32,175 nucleotides of DNA from Methanobacteriaceae archaeon 41_258 (GCA_001507955.1 LGEU01000002.1:1-32175), one strand, 5' to 3'. Positions 17,055 through 26,203 are shown, counted from the stretch's first letter. Numbers and translations are program-made. The notes: generated from the letters alone by a model not told the origin.

Positions 17055-18158
17055 ATGATAGACCCCTGGAGTTCAAGAATACTAGAATACAATAAGATAA
17101 TGGAAAACTTCGGCATAAAACCATTCAAAGAAATTCTAGGCGAGATAAAAGATCCCCATTGGCTCATGAGAAGGGGTATAATCTTCGGCCACAGAGACTA
17201 TGAGAGGATACTCGCAGCCATAAATGATGGGAAAGACTTTGCAGTGGTGACAGGGATGATGCCCAGTGGCAGGATGCACATCGGACATAAGATGATAGTT
17301 GACCAGCTCATCTGGTATGATGAACAGGGAGCGGAAATCTACATCCCAATAGCTGATATGGAATCCTATTCCGCACGCGACATCGACTTTAAGGAATCAC
17401 GAGAACTCGCAATCAAAGAATATATAAGTAGTTATATAGCCTTGGGCTTAGATCTTACACAGGACAATATAAATGTTTATCTGCAATCAGAGAATCTCCT
17501 AGTGGAGGATCTTGCTTATATATTCGCGAAAAAGGTTAACTTTAACGAGTTAAGGGCCATATATGGTTTCACTGGTTCGACCAACATGGCACATGTTTAT
17601 GTCCCCCTTATACAAGCAGCCGATATACTACACCCACAGTTAGGAGAGTATGGGGGTCCGAAACCGACTCTTGTACCGGTAGGACCTGATCAGGACCCTC
17701 ACATACGCCTTACAAGGGATATAGCATCACGTCTCCAAAAAAGATATGCTTTCATCCTTCCCTCTTCCACATATCACAGGTTCATGAGAGGACTTACTGG
17801 GGGTAAAATGTCAAGTAGCAAACCAGCCACTGCAATATTCCTAACAGACACGCCAGATGAGATTGAATGGAAGGTTAAAAATGCTAAGACGGGTGGCAGG
17901 GAGACCCTAGAGGAGCAGAGGAGACTAGGGGGCGTTCCAGAGGATTGTATCGTATATGAGATCTTGTTATATCATATGGCGGGCTCTGACAATGAACTTA
18001 AAAGAGTATATGAGGATTGTAGGAACGGCACACTTATGTGCGGTGAATGTAAAAGTAATGTTGCAGATTATATGCGAAGATTTTTTGAAGAATTTTCAAA
18101 GAAGAGAAAAAAGGCTGAGAAAATTGCAGAATCCATACTTGACAAGGTGCACCAATGA
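17055..18158 (+). CDS. trpS: Tryptophanyl-tRNA synthetase
   Basis: This 367-residue class I synthetase of the archaeal/eukaryotic type charges tRNA-Trp. Seen: [10 protein letters not shown] (70-79), the HIGH equivalent, and KMSSSKP (251-257), the KMSKS loop. ATG 17055 is preferred, with AGGTGA 5 nt upstream; GTG 17046 would add three residues. The final codons overlap the SpoIIM-like gene (ATGA). Confidence 0.96.
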   Translation: MIDPWSSRILEYNKIMENFGIKPFKEILGEIKDPHWLMRRGIIFGHRDYERILAAINDGKDFAVVTGMMPSGRMHIGHKMIVDQLIWYDEQGAEIYIPIADMESYSARDIDFKESRELAIKEYISSYIALGLDLTQDNINVYLQSENLLVEDLAYIFAKKVNFNELRAIYGFTGSTNMAHVYVPLIQAADILHPQLGEYGGPKPTLVPVGPDQDPHIRLTRDIASRLQKRYAFILPSSTYHRFMRGLTGGKMSSSKPATAIFLTDTPDEIEWKVKNAKTGGRETLEEQRRLGGVPEDCIVYEILLYHMAGSDNELKRVYEDCRNGTLMCGECKSNVADYMRRFFEEFSKKRKKAEKIAESILDKVHQ

Positions 18159-18751
18159 ATATCATAGATCTTTACAAAAGGAATAGGGATTATCTTATCA
18201 TATCCATCCTAATATTCTTGGGATCATTTTCCCTAGGATACTTATTGGCAGGATTCTTGGATATCTTGTTAGCCCCTCTGATGAGAGAATTTAAAAAGAG
18301 TGTTATAGAAGAGGGTATAACCATAATCTCCATATTCTCCCATAATTTGCAGGCCATCCTCCTATTATATCTTGGCGGTTTATCCCTAAGCATCTTCACG
18401 GGTTTATTCCTTGCACTTAACGGATTATTTATGGGATATTTCGCCACGAAGGTCCCTGTGGTTGATTTCATATTATTAGTGGCCCCACATGGCATGTTCG
18501 AGATCCCAGGTATTATAATCGCGGGTGTGGCGGGTTTCAGGTTATCAAGTTTCATCATCCACTTTATGGGGGATCTTATAAGAGGCCCAGGGTCATTCAC
18601 CCAGAAATTGAAAAAATCCTCCGATAATAATATAAGAGAATTTAAGGATTCTCTACTCCTATTCCTTATAGCTGTCATACTCATACTCATAGCGGCCATA
18701 ATCGAAGCGGAGTTCACATTAACATTCTATTATATGATAAAAGGGTTCTAA
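18155..18751 (+). CDS. SpoIIM/DUF95-family integral membrane protein
   Basis: This 198-residue protein has about five hydrophobic segments and the family hallmarks [16 protein letters not shown] (near 60-75), NGLFMGYF, and [10 protein letters not shown]. The family takes its name from Bacillus SpoIIM, but in non-sporulating archaea the role is unknown, perhaps membrane remodelling or vesicle trafficking. Its ATG overlaps the trpS stop (ATGA), so expression is coupled to trpS. It is the last gene of the long plus-strand operon; thrC follows after 13 nt and may be part of it. Confidence 0.9.
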   Translation: MNIIDLYKRNRDYLIISILIFLGSFSLGYLLAGFLDILLAPLMREFKKSVIEEGITIISIFSHNLQAILLLYLGGLSLSIFTGLFLALNGLFMGYFATKVPVVDFILLVAPHGMFEIPGIIIAGVAGFRLSSFIIHFMGDLIRGPGSFTQKLKKSSDNNIREFKDSLLLFLIAVILILIAAIIEAEFTLTFYYMIKGF

Positions 18752-18764
18752 TGAGGTTTTAGAG

Positions 18765-19973
18765 ATGATAAGATGTATAAAATGTGGAACTGAGTATGGG
18801 TTGGATGAGATAATATACACTTGTAGAGAGTGTGGCTCGATACTCGAGGTCATAATAGAACCTAGGGTTTCAAGGGATGTTTTTGAGAGTAGAAAAGAGA
18901 CAATGTGGAAGTATAAAGAATTCATGCCAGTTGATGAATCAAAGATAGTAACACTTCAAGAAGGTGGGACACCCCTTATAAAATGTGATAATATAGGAAA
19001 GGATCTTGGGGTGAAATTATATGTTAAATTTGAAGGTGCTAATCCAACAGGAAGCTTCAAAGATAGGGGTATGAGCGTTGGTATAACCAAAGCCCTCGAG
19101 TTGGGGGTTAAGAGTGTTGGCTGCGCCTCGACAGGGAACACTTCAGCTTCCCTGGCCGCATATGCTGCGAGGGCCAACCTTGACTGTTTAGTGCTTCTGC
19201 CACAGGGTAAAGTCGCTCTTGGCAAGCTTGCCCAAGCCATGTTCCATGGTGCCCGGGTTTTATCTGTTAAGGGTAATTTTGATGAAGCTCTCGAGGCTGT
19301 GACAAGCCTTGCCTTGATGGGTGAAGTTTACCTTCTCAATTCTGTGAATCCTTTCCGTTTAGAGGGCCAGAAGTCCATCGGCTTTGAAATAGTTGATGAG
19401 TTGGGTTGGAGATCCCCTGATCGCATTATATTGCCGGTGGGTAATGCAGGTAACATCTCGGCGATATGGAAGGGTATAAACGAATTCTACCGAGCTGGTT
19501 TTATTGATGAGAGGCCTATGATGACTGGTATACAAGCTGAGGGTGCTTCCCCGATTGTTAACGCTTTTAAGAGGGGTGAGATGAAGATAGAAGCTGTTGA
19601 GAATCCTGAAACTGTTGCGACAGCTATACGTATAGGGGCTCCTGTAAGTTATCTTAAGGCTCTTAGAGCTATTTATGAGTCTGAGGGTCTTGCAGAGTCT
19701 GTGAGCGACGAGGAGATTTTGGAGGCTCAGAAGCTCCTGGCGAGAAAAGAAGGTGTAGGTGTTGAGCCGGCTTCAGCAGCTTCCATAGCTGGCCTTATAA
19801 GGTTGTTGGACGATGGTAAGATTGACAAGGGGGAGGAAATCGTCTGCATAGCAACTGGCCACCTTCTAAAAGATCCTGACACCGCTATAAGGGCATGTGA
19901 GGAGCCCATGGAAGTTGAAGCTGATATAAACAGCCTATTGGCGGTTATAAGGGAAAAGGCCAGTTTTGGGTAA
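18765..19973 (+). CDS. thrC: Threonine synthase
   Basis: The 402-residue PLP enzyme converts O-phosphohomoserine to threonine. Seen: an N-terminal zinc ribbon (Cys4, Cys7, Cys20, Cys23), EGGTPLIKC, GSFKDRG with the PLP-binding Lys99, STGNTSASLAAYAA, and the phosphate loop PVGNAGNISA. The length fits the archaeal/plant-type enzyme. ATG 18765 has GAGGT about 8 nt upstream. A T-rich run directly after the stop suggests that transcription ends here. Confidence 0.96.
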   Translation: MIRCIKCGTEYGLDEIIYTCRECGSILEVIIEPRVSRDVFESRKETMWKYKEFMPVDESKIVTLQEGGTPLIKCDNIGKDLGVKLYVKFEGANPTGSFKDRGMSVGITKALELGVKSVGCASTGNTSASLAAYAARANLDCLVLLPQGKVALGKLAQAMFHGARVLSVKGNFDEALEAVTSLALMGEVYLLNSVNPFRLEGQKSIGFEIVDELGWRSPDRIILPVGNAGNISAIWKGINEFYRAGFIDERPMMTGIQAEGASPIVNAFKRGEMKIEAVENPETVATAIRIGAPVSYLKALRAIYESEGLAESVSDEEILEAQKLLARKEGVGVEPASAASIAGLIRLLDDGKIDKGEEIVCIATGHLLKDPDTAIRACEEPMEVEADINSLLAVIREKASFG

Positions 19974-19974
19974 A

Positions 19975-19986
19975 TTTGTCTTTTTT
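19975..19986 (+). terminator. T-rich terminator after thrC
   Basis: TTTGTCTTTTTT begins 2 nt after the thrC stop. Archaeal RNA polymerase terminates at such T-tracts without needing a hairpin. It is followed by nearly 200 nt without genes before the histone. Confidence 0.55.
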
Positions 19987-20041
19987 GGTTGTCCCTTTTC
20001 ATGGAACTCTCCCATAGCCTATTGTTTTTTATAAAATCTTG

Positions 20042-20060
20042 GATGATAATATCTATCATC
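20042..20060. repeat. Short inverted repeat upstream of the histone promoter
   Basis: GATGATA and TATCATC form a perfect 7-bp inverted repeat around a 5-nt centre, about 60 nt upstream of the histone TATA box. It could be a regulator-binding site, but palindromes of this size also arise by chance in A/T-rich DNA. No second copy was noticed. Confidence 0.3.
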
Positions 20061-20117
20061 ATATCATGGGCGAAAAGTTCATAGTTGGCCCTGAGAATCT
20101 GCAAAATTGCCGATATA

Positions 20118-20125
20118 TTTATATA
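20118..20125 (+). promoter_or_regulatory. Box A (TATA box) of the histone gene
   Basis: TTTATATA matches the methanogen box A consensus. Initiation about 24-26 nt downstream would fall near 20146 and leave a leader of roughly 25 nt carrying GAGGTG. This position rules out the upstream ATG at 20141 as a realistic start. Confidence 0.7.
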
Positions 20126-20170
20126 GAAGTAGTTTAATAGATGATATTTGTAAATATGAGGTGGTTGGTT

Positions 20171-20374
20171 ATGGAATTGCCAATAGCCCCTATTGGGAGA
20201 ATCATAAAAAATGCCGGTGCCGAGAGAGTTAGTGATGATGCAAGAGAAGCACTAGCAAAGGCCCTAGAAGCAAAAGGTGAAGAGATAGCAGCAGCGGCCA
20301 TAAAATTCGCAAAACACGCTGGTAGAAAAACTGTTAAAGCAGAGGACATAGAATTAGCCGTTAAAAGGATATAA
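20171..20374 (+). CDS. Archaeal histone (HMf/HMt family)
   Basis: This 67-residue protein is a complete histone fold without tails: [16 protein letters not shown] forms helix 1, [22 protein letters not shown] the long helix 2, and [16 protein letters not shown] helix 3 with the RKTV loop. Dimers stack into DNA-wrapping hypernucleosomes. ATG 20171 is chosen because GAGGTG lies 7 nt upstream and the length equals HMf-type histones; the longer reading adds an unrelated [10 protein letters not shown]. It is monocistronic, with its own TATA box and T-rich terminator, as expected for an abundant chromatin protein. Confidence 0.96.
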   Translation: MELPIAPIGRIIKNAGAERVSDDAREALAKALEAKGEEIAAAAIKFAKHAGRKTVKAEDIELAVKRI

Positions 20375-20378
20375 GCTC

Positions 20379-20401
20379 TTTCTTCTTTTATTTTTTCTTT
20401 T
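20379..20401 (+). terminator. T-rich terminator after the histone gene
   Basis: A pyrimidine run with several T-blocks, including T6 at 20391-20396, starts 5 nt after the stop. It is a typical archaeal poly-U termination region. Confidence 0.65.
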
Positions 20402-20472
20402 GCCGGGGAAAGTTTTATAAACAATAAAACTAAAATAACTATGATTACTCCTAGTTTTTTTATTAGAAAAAT

Positions 20473-20480
20473 TTTATATA
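20473..20480 (+). promoter_or_regulatory. Box A (TATA box) of the L7Ae operon
   Basis: TTTATATA within an A/T-rich stretch. Initiation would fall around 20500, giving a leader of about 65 nt, long for this genome. A weaker TTTTATAA at 20413-20420 could serve a longer transcript. Confidence 0.6.
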
Positions 20481-20497
20481 TTCCCATAATATAAAAG

Positions 20498-20520
20498 GGT
20501 ACTCACCAGTTTAGAGTATT
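20498..20520 (+). promoter_or_regulatory. Hairpin in the 5' leader of the L7Ae operon
   Basis: GGTACTC (20498-20504) can pair with GAGTATT (20514-20520), a 7-bp stem with two G-U pairs and a 9-nt loop, at the beginning of the predicted leader. L7Ae of Sulfolobus is reported to bind a kink-turn in its own leader and repress translation, so an autoregulatory element would be expected here. I could not identify a convincing kink-turn, so this stays tentative. Confidence 0.3.
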
Positions 20521-20566
20521 GCCGATGGATGGTATCCAAACCAGATGAAAAAGGAGGTAATATTTT

Positions 20567-20938
20567 ATGGCAAAGCCAATCTACGTAAAATTCGACGTAC
20601 CGAAAGAATTAGCCGACAAAGCCGCTGAAGCATTAGAGATAGCGAGAGACACGGGTAAAATAGCTAAGGGGACCAATGAGGTCACTAAAGCAGCTGAGAG
20701 AGGAGTCGCACGACTCATTCTAATAGCTGAGGATGTTGACCCGCCAGAGATAGTAGCACATCTACCAGTCCTTGCAGAAGAAAAAGAAATACCCTACGTA
20801 TACGTGCCCACAAAGGACGAACTAGGAACAGCCGCGGGCTTAAACGTTCCCTCAGCATCAGCATGTATAATAGACCCTGGAGAATCGGAAGAACTAATAA
20901 AAGAAGTGGTAGAGAAAGTCGAAGAACTCAAAAAATAG
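20567..20938 (+). CDS. rpl7ae: Ribosomal protein L7Ae (kink-turn RNA-binding protein)
   Basis: This 123-residue protein binds kink-turns in 23S rRNA, box C/D and H/ACA guide RNAs, and archaeal RNase P RNA. Seen: [25 protein letters not shown] (residues about 36-60), the RNA-binding signature, and [13 protein letters not shown]. The length is normal. ATG 20567 has a near-perfect AAGGAGGT upstream, the strongest ribosome-binding site in the window, consistent with high expression. First gene of the operon L7Ae-S28e-L24e-ndk-aIF5B. Confidence 0.97.
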   Translation: MAKPIYVKFDVPKELADKAAEALEIARDTGKIAKGTNEVTKAAERGVARLILIAEDVDPPEIVAHLPVLAEEKEIPYVYVPTKDELGTAAGLNVPSASACIIDPGESEELIKEVVEKVEELKK

Positions 20939-20952
20939 ACTAGGTGATAATA

Positions 20953-21159
20953 TTGGAAGAAGCAACCCCTGCAGAAGTCATTGAAGTCCTAAAAAGGACC
21001 AGGATGACAGGGGAAGTACTACAAGTAAAATGTAGAATACTAGAAGGAAGAGACAAAGGCAGAATACTCACCAGAAACGTGATGGGACCAGTAAGAGAAG
21101 GCGACATACTAATGCTACTGGACACCATTAGAGAAGCCAAAGAAATCAAAGCACCATAA
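20953..21159 (+). CDS. rps28e: Ribosomal protein S28e
   Basis: This 68-residue small-subunit protein contains the family signature [17 protein letters not shown] and [25 protein letters not shown] 20953 yields (M)[12 protein letters not shown], the usual N-terminus, and is preceded by AGGTGAT at 4 nt. The GTG at 20944 would add three residues but lies inside the ribosome-binding sequence. It lies 14 nt after L7Ae and is followed by L24e after 11 nt, the conserved archaeal arrangement. Confidence 0.95.
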   Translation: MEEATPAEVIEVLKRTRMTGEVLQVKCRILEGRDKGRILTRNVMGPVREGDILMLLDTIREAKEIKAP

Positions 21160-21170
21160 GGTGTGAAGTT

Positions 21171-21341
21171 ATGAGAACATGCACATTCTGTAACGAAGAA
21201 ATAGAACCAGGAACCGGGAAAATGTTCGTGAAAAGAGACGGTACAGTATACTTCTTCTGCAGCAGCAAATGCGAAAAAAACATGCTAAAACTCAAAAGAG
21301 TCCCCAGGAAAACCAAATGGATCACAAAGAAAAAACAATAG
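21171..21341 (+). CDS. rpl24e: Ribosomal protein L24e
   Basis: This 56-residue zinc protein of the large subunit runs from ATG 21171 to TAG 21339-21341. The zinc site is Cys4-x2-Cys7 and Cys30-x3-Cys34 ([10 protein letters not shown] and [11 protein letters not shown]), followed by the basic RNA-binding tail [16 protein letters not shown] lies 7 nt before the ATG. It sits between S28e and ndk, as in other archaea. Confidence 0.96.
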   Translation: MRTCTFCNEEIEPGTGKMFVKRDGTVYFFCSSKCEKNMLKLKRVPRKTKWITKKKQ

Positions 21342-21348
21342 TGATACC

Positions 21349-21807
21349 ATGGAGAGGACATTCATAATGTTAAAACCAGACGCCATCCAAAGAAGACTAA
21401 CAGGAAAAATCATAACACGACTCGAAGAAAGAGGACTTAAAATAGTCGCCGCAAAAATGTTAAATGTTACAAGAGAACTCGCAATGAAACACTATCAAGA
21501 ACACAAGGACAAAACATTCTTCAACGACCTCATAGACTACATAACATCCGCACCAGTACTAGCACTAGTAATAGAAGGGGAAAACAGTATAGAATTGACA
21601 AGGAAGATCGTCGGAGCCACCAACCCCCAAGAAGCAGACCCAGGCACCATAAGAGGAGACTTCGCACTCCAAACAGGGAGAAACATAATACACGCCTCAG
21701 ACTCGCCAGAATCCGCTAAAAGAGAAATAAAATTATTCTTCAACGAAGATGAAATCCACGATTACACCATGCCAGATGAAAAAATAATATACGAATCTGG
21801 AGACTAA
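21349..21807 (+). CDS. ndk: Nucleoside diphosphate kinase
   Basis: The 152-residue enzyme transfers the gamma-phosphate from NTPs to NDPs through a phosphohistidine. Seen: [12 protein letters not shown] at the N-terminus, [17 protein letters not shown], and [12 protein letters not shown] with catalytic His115. The length is standard. The ATG at 21349 has only a weak GTGAT nearby, so translation probably depends on coupling to L24e 7 nt upstream. aIF5B begins 4 nt after its stop and uses GGAGA from the ndk end. Confidence 0.97.
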   Translation: MERTFIMLKPDAIQRRLTGKIITRLEERGLKIVAAKMLNVTRELAMKHYQEHKDKTFFNDLIDYITSAPVLALVIEGENSIELTRKIVGATNPQEADPGTIRGDFALQTGRNIIHASDSPESAKREIKLFFNEDEIHDYTMPDEKIIYESGD

Positions 21808-21811
21808 ACAG

Positions 21812-23587
21812 ATGAAAATAAGGTCGCCCATAGTATCAGTCCTAGGCCATGTGGACCATGGCAAAACAACCCTACTAGACCATATTAGGGGTACTGCCAT
21901 AGCCACAAGAGAAGCAGGGGGCATAACACAACATATAGGGGCGACGGAAATCCCAATAGAAACAATAAAAGAAATATGCGGCGAATTCCTTGAAAGATTC
22001 TCCATAAAAGAGAAACTACCCGGCCTATTTTTCATTGACACACCAGGCCATGAAGCATTCACAACCCTCAGGAAAAGGGGAGGAGCCCTAGCAGACCTCG
22101 CAATATTAATCGTTGACATCAATGAGGGCTTCAAGCCCCAAACCTATGAGGCGCTGAACATCCTTAAAATGTACAAGACTCCATTCATAGTCGCGGCGAA
22201 CAAAATAGACAAAATCCCAGGGTGGCAAGCGCACGAAGACACACCATTCATGGACACATTCCCACTACAAGCCAGAAACGTCCAAGAGAAGCTTGAAACA
22301 AGAGTATATGAGCTTGTTGGCAGCCTCCACGAGGAAGGTTTTGCATCCGAACGTTTCGACAGGATAACAGATTTCACAAGCCAAATAGGAATCATACCCA
22401 TAAGTGCGAAGACAGGTGAAGGCATTCCCGAACTTTTAACCATGCTCATGGGCCTTGCCCAACAATACCTTAAAAAGCAGCTAGAGATAGAACCCAACGC
22501 ACCAGCCAAGGGCACGGTACTAGAAGTTAAAGAAGAAAAAGGATTGGGGACAACATTAGACGCCGTTATCTATGATGGTATAATCAGAGACAATGACAAA
22601 ATAGCCCTAATGACCACAGATGATATTATAACTACGAGGATAAGATCACTACTAAAACCAAAACCGCTCGAAGAGATGAGAGAAACCCGGAGAAAATTCC
22701 AAAAGGTAAATGAGGTGGTGGCTGCCGCTGGTATAAAGATAGTGGCTCCGAATATAGATGATGTCATCCCTGGCTCGCCCTTGAGGGTTATCCGAGATGA
22801 TATAAAATCTATAAAGGATGAGCTACAAAAAGAAATAGAGGACGTTAAGATAGCCACAAAGGATGAGGGCATAATCGTCAAAGCCGACACTCTAGGTTCC
22901 CTTGAAGCCATGATAAAACTCCTAGAAGATTTAAAGGTGCCTATAAAAACCGCTGATATAGGTGATATTTCAAGGAAGGATGTTATCAATGCACAGATTG
23001 CAAAACAAGAAAACGAACTTTATGGTGTCATAATAGCCTTCAATGTAAAGGTTCTACCATCCGCCATGGAGGAAATCAAAGCCTCAAAGGTAAAATTATT
23101 CCAAGGGAATGTGATCTACAAGTTAATAGAAGAATACGAGGAATGGATGGAAGAAATCAAGGAGAAACGGAAAAGGAAGTGGATGGAAGCTATCATAAGA
23201 CCAGCTAAGATCAGGATAATACCTAAGCTAGTGTTTAGGCAGAGCAAACCAGCCATCGCAGGTATAGAAGTTCTCGCTGGGACGATAAAACAAGGCTACC
23301 CAATCATGACAAGTGAAGGCAAATCCCTTGGTAGAGTGGCTAGCATGCAAGACAGGGGCGAAAGCAGAAAATCCGCTTCAACAGGGCAGAAATTAGCCAT
23401 GGCAATAACTGACGCCATATTCGGGAAGAACGTCCATGAGGGTGACATACTTTACGTGGACATCCCTGAAAAACATTATAAGATCCTCACAGACAAACTC
23501 AAAGGAGATCTTACCGAGGAAGAATATGATACACTCCAGGAAATAGCTAACATCAAAAGGAAAAAGGATCCAACATGGGGGATCTAA
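21812..23587 (+). CDS. infB: Translation initiation factor aIF5B (IF-2 type GTPase)
   Basis: This 591-residue GTPase promotes subunit joining and initiator-tRNA placement. Seen: G1 GHVDHGKT (12-19), the switch region [19 protein letters not shown] (76-81), and NKID (130-133), then beta-barrel domains II-IV, with a linker helix around [18 protein letters not shown]. It is the eukaryotic/archaeal form without the long bacterial N-terminus. No intein is present. ATG 21812 has GGAGA 8 nt upstream. Last gene of the L7Ae operon or continuing into S6e across 28 nt. Confidence 0.97.
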   Translation: MKIRSPIVSVLGHVDHGKTTLLDHIRGTAIATREAGGITQHIGATEIPIETIKEICGEFLERFSIKEKLPGLFFIDTPGHEAFTTLRKRGGALADLAILIVDINEGFKPQTYEALNILKMYKTPFIVAANKIDKIPGWQAHEDTPFMDTFPLQARNVQEKLETRVYELVGSLHEEGFASERFDRITDFTSQIGIIPISAKTGEGIPELLTMLMGLAQQYLKKQLEIEPNAPAKGTVLEVKEEKGLGTTLDAVIYDGIIRDNDKIALMTTDDIITTRIRSLLKPKPLEEMRETRRKFQKVNEVVAAAGIKIVAPNIDDVIPGSPLRVIRDDIKSIKDELQKEIEDVKIATKDEGIIVKADTLGSLEAMIKLLEDLKVPIKTADIGDISRKDVINAQIAKQENELYGVIIAFNVKVLPSAMEEIKASKVKLFQGNVIYKLIEEYEEWMEEIKEKRKRKWMEAIIRPAKIRIIPKLVFRQSKPAIAGIEVLAGTIKQGYPIMTSEGKSLGRVASMQDRGESRKSASTGQKLAMAITDAIFGKNVHEGDILYVDIPEKHYKILTDKLKGDLTEEEYDTLQEIANIKRKKDPTWGI

Positions 23588-23615
23588 AAAAATAGTATGG
23601 GAGGGAGATGACACA

Positions 23616-23996
23616 GTGACTTTCAAGATAGTAATCTCCGATAAGGAAAAAAGCATACAAATGGAAGCTGACCCTTCACAGGAGAGAAAACTCATAGGAC
23701 TCGCGATAGGTGACGAATTTGAAGGTTCAATAATAGGACTGAAAGGTTACAAATTAAAAATAACCGGTGGGAGCGACAAGGACGGTTTCCCTATGAGAAA
23801 AGATATACCAGGTCCTAGGCGGGTTAGAAGCCTAGTATCAGCCGGTCCAGGTTACAGGCCGAAGCGTAAAGGTGAAAGAAGACGTAAAACCTTGAGGGGT
23901 AATGTAATATCCGAGGATATTGTGCAAATAAACACTGTAATAACCAAGAGGGGTGATAAGCCCCTTGAAGAACTTATAAGTGCCGAGGAAGAATAA
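23616..23996 (+). CDS. rps6e: Ribosomal protein S6e
   Basis: This 126-residue small-subunit protein shows the archaeal S6e pattern: [13 protein letters not shown], the central [13 protein letters not shown], and the basic [18 protein letters not shown]. The start is GTG 23616, with GGGAGGGAGATG in the leader. The 3' end overlaps any longer reading of the aIF2 gamma gene but not the start preferred here. It opens the second translation cluster. Confidence 0.95.
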   Translation: MTFKIVISDKEKSIQMEADPSQERKLIGLAIGDEFEGSIIGLKGYKLKITGGSDKDGFPMRKDIPGPRRVRSLVSAGPGYRPKRKGERRRKTLRGNVISEDIVQINTVITKRGDKPLEELISAEEE

Positions 23997-24021
23997 AAAA
24001 GAACCTAATAGGTGCATCCTT

Positions 24022-25248
24022 GTGAAAAAACAATCCGAAATAAACATCGGCCTCGTGGGACACGTCGACCATGGGAAGACAACACTCACAAAGGCCCTGT
24101 CAGGGGTGTGGACAGACACCCATAGCGAAGAGACGAAAAGGGGAATATCCATCCGCTTAGGATATGCGGATATAACATTTAGGAAGTGTCCCAATTGCCC
24201 GCCACCCCAATCCTACACAACAAAGGAAAAATGTGAACATTGCGGTTCCAAGACGGAATTCTTAAGGAAAGTATCATTTGTAGACGCGCCAGGCCATGAA
24301 ACCCTCATGGCAACAATGTTATCCGGCGCCGCTATCATGGATGGTGCAATACTCGTGATAGCCGCCAACGAACCTTGTCCACAGCCGCAGACAAAAGAAC
24401 ATCTCATGGCCCTCGACGTCATAGGAGTTAAGGATGTTATCGTAGTCCAGAACAAGATAGACATAGTATCAAAAGAAAGAGCCCTAGAAAACTATAAGGA
24501 AATCAAAGAGTTCGTGAAGGGCACATGTGCGGCTGACGCCCCAATAATACCAGTATCAGCCCAACAGGGAGCTAACATCGACATATTAATCCAAGCAATA
24601 GAAGAAAACATTAAAACACCAAAAAGAGACCTTAAAAAACCGGCAAGGATGTATGTGGCCCGTTCTTTTGATATAAACAAGCCAGGAGCCACCCCAGACC
24701 AACTAAAGGGTGGAGTTATCGGAGGGTCGCTTATACAGGGCAAATTCCGGGTCGGGGACGAGATAGAGATAAAACCTGGCATACAACTCAAGAAGGATGG
24801 TAAAACATCATGGAACAGCCTCTATTCAGAGATTGTGGGATTAGTTGCGGGTGGAGAGCCAATGGAAGAAGTTGGACCAGGAGGCCTTGTAGGTGTGGGC
24901 ACCAAATTAGACCCATCACTTACAAAGGCAGATTCCCTCTCAGGTTCAGTAGTTGGTGAACCAGACACTCTGCCACCTGTCAGGCATAATCTCACTATCG
25001 AAACACATCTATTAGAGAGAATCGTTGGTACAGAAGAGGAGGCGAAGGTTGAACCTATAAGGACAAATGAACCCCTCATGATCAACGTGGGAACAACAAC
25101 CACTGTAGGTATTGTAACCTCTGCTAGGGAAAATGACGCTGATATCACATTGAAGTTACCAGCCTGTGCCGAGGATGGTCAAAGGATAGCACTATCAAGG
25201 CGGGTAGGTGCAAGATGGAGGCTGATAGGCTATGGTATCATCAAATAG
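24022..25248 (+). CDS. eif2g: Translation initiation factor aIF2 subunit gamma
   Basis: This 408-residue GTPase carries initiator Met-tRNA to the small subunit as the core of the aIF2 heterotrimer. Seen: GHVDHGKT (13-20), a zinc knuckle Cys56-x2-Cys59...Cys71-x2-Cys74 between switches, DAPGHE (88-93), NKID near 133-136, and the C-terminal barrels ending in [14 protein letters not shown] 24022 is chosen because AGGTG lies 7 nt upstream and the next residues match the usual N-terminus; an earlier GTG (23980) would add 14 residues and overlap S6e. The stop overlaps the start of the PIN gene by 17 nt. Confidence 0.96.
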   Translation: MKKQSEINIGLVGHVDHGKTTLTKALSGVWTDTHSEETKRGISIRLGYADITFRKCPNCPPPQSYTTKEKCEHCGSKTEFLRKVSFVDAPGHETLMATMLSGAAIMDGAILVIAANEPCPQPQTKEHLMALDVIGVKDVIVVQNKIDIVSKERALENYKEIKEFVKGTCAADAPIIPVSAQQGANIDILIQAIEENIKTPKRDLKKPARMYVARSFDINKPGATPDQLKGGVIGGSLIQGKFRVGDEIEIKPGIQLKKDGKTSWNSLYSEIVGLVAGGEPMEEVGPGGLVGVGTKLDPSLTKADSLSGSVVGEPDTLPPVRHNLTIETHLLERIVGTEEEAKVEPIRTNEPLMINVGTTTTVGIVTSARENDADITLKLPACAEDGQRIALSRRVGARWRLIGYGIIK

Positions 25249-25629
25249 GATCATCCTTGATACAAATTTTTTATGATACCATCCCAGTTCAGGGTTGATA
25301 TCATCTCTGAACTGGAAAGAATAGCGCCCAATGGCGAATTTATCATTCCATCATTCATAATAGACGAACTTGAAACGATTAAAAGAAAATCCAGGGGAAA
25401 GGACAAAATTGCCGCGCGTATAGCCCTCAGATTGGCGAAGGAGGGGCCGTTCAAGATAGTAAACTTCCCCTTGAAGGAGGGTGAAAGTGTGGATGACGCG
25501 CTTATACGCTTATCCGACATCCTCTGCACAAATGATAAAGAACTTAGAAAAAAAGCGCGCAAAAAAGGCGTGCCAGTCATTTACTTGCGACAAAAAAAAT
25601 ATCTAACCACCAACGGATACATATCATAA
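25232..25629 (+). CDS. Fcf1-like PIN-domain protein read through a -1 frameshift
   Basis: Two overlapping frames encode one PIN protein. From ATG 25232 (GGAGG 10 nt upstream) the first frame reads [14 protein letters not shown] and then hits TGA at 25274. A -1 shift on T TTT TTA (25267-25273) continues as [11 protein letters not shown] to TAA 25627-25629, about 132 residues in all. The joined NFL-MIPSQF is the sequence expected for archaeal Fcf1-like proteins. Acidic PIN residues lie in both frames: Asp of LDTN in the first, and [14 protein letters not shown] and CTNDKEL in the second. Fcf1-like nucleases are linked to rRNA maturation. Reinitiation at ATG 25273 (ATGA overlap) would make a protein lacking the first catalytic Asp. 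A one-base sequence error or mutation is the alternative. Confidence 0.8.
25267..25273 (+). other. Slippery heptamer T TTT TTA
   Basis: The heptamer is in the correct phase for X XXY YYZ -1 slippage relative to the upstream frame (AAT TTT TTA TGA). It is the same heptamer as the HIV-1 gag-pol site. The zero-frame stop follows immediately. A homopolymer of six T is also a common place for base-count errors. Confidence 0.55.
25284..25315 (+). promoter_or_regulatory. Stable hairpin downstream of the slippery heptamer
   Basis: CCAGTTCAG (25284-25292) pairs perfectly with CTGAACTGG (25307-25315), and the stem can extend inward by G-U, G-C, a U-U mismatch, U-A and G-C to an AUAU tetraloop. It begins 10 nt after the heptamer, slightly beyond the usual 5-9 nt spacer. 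It lies inside coding sequence (SQF...SELE), so part of the symmetry could be coincidental. Confidence 0.5.
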
Positions 25630-25651
25630 AATAAAATGGGAGGGAAAGAGT

Positions 25652-26182
25652 ATGAATCTCTGGAAGGATATTAAACCGGGACCTTCAATCCCCGAGGTCG
25701 TATATGCCATAATCGAAATACCAAAAGGTTCAAGAAACAAGTACGAATATGACAAGGACTTGGAAGCCTTTTCACTCGACAGGGTGTTATATTCACCATT
25801 CTTCTACCCTGCAGATTATGGTATAATACCACAGACATTATATGATGATGGGGACCCTATGGACATCCTTGTACTTATAGATGAGGCCACATTCCCTGGT
25901 TGCATCATAGAATCAAGGCCAATAGGACTGATGAAGATGATTGACAGCGGCGACCAAGACGATAAGATATTAGCAGTGCCTGTCAACGACCCCCACTATG
26001 AGGATGTGAATGATATCACAGATGTCCACCCACATATTCTAAAAGAGATAGCCCACTTCTTCAAGGAATACAAGAAACTTGAAGATAAAAACACTGAGAT
26101 AATCGGATGGGAAAACCGTCAAAAGGCATTAGATGCGGTTATCCACTCAGTGGAACTATACAAAGAAAAATACTTAAAATAG
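25652..26182 (+). CDS. ppa: Inorganic pyrophosphatase (class I)
   Basis: The 176-residue soluble enzyme hydrolyses pyrophosphate to drive biosynthetic reactions. Seen: [15 protein letters not shown] (22-36), [11 protein letters not shown] (52-62), [11 protein letters not shown] (65-75) with the metal-binding aspartates, and [10 protein letters not shown] (101-110). The length is typical for the hexameric prokaryotic type. ATG 25652 has GGGAGGG 7 nt upstream. It follows the PIN gene by 22 nt in the translation/transcription cluster. Confidence 0.97.
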   Translation: MNLWKDIKPGPSIPEVVYAIIEIPKGSRNKYEYDKDLEAFSLDRVLYSPFFYPADYGIIPQTLYDDGDPMDILVLIDEATFPGCIIESRPIGLMKMIDSGDQDDKILAVPVNDPHYEDVNDITDVHPHILKEIAHFFKEYKKLEDKNTEIIGWENRQKALDAVIHSVELYKEKYLK

Positions 26183-26203
26183 AATTTAGATAAGGGGGAT
26201 ACC

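Noticed and set aside
20141-20170. Ten-residue N-terminal extension of the histone
   Set aside because: The ATG lies at or before the predicted transcription start, and the extension matches no histone. ATG 20171 has its own ribosome-binding site.
20481-20566. Riboswitch in the L7Ae leader
   Set aside because: No known riboswitch motif is recognisable. Only the hairpin and a possible protein-binding element remain.
23980-24021. Upstream GTG start of aIF2 gamma overlapping S6e
   Set aside because: The later GTG has AGGTG at good distance and gives the usual N-terminus.
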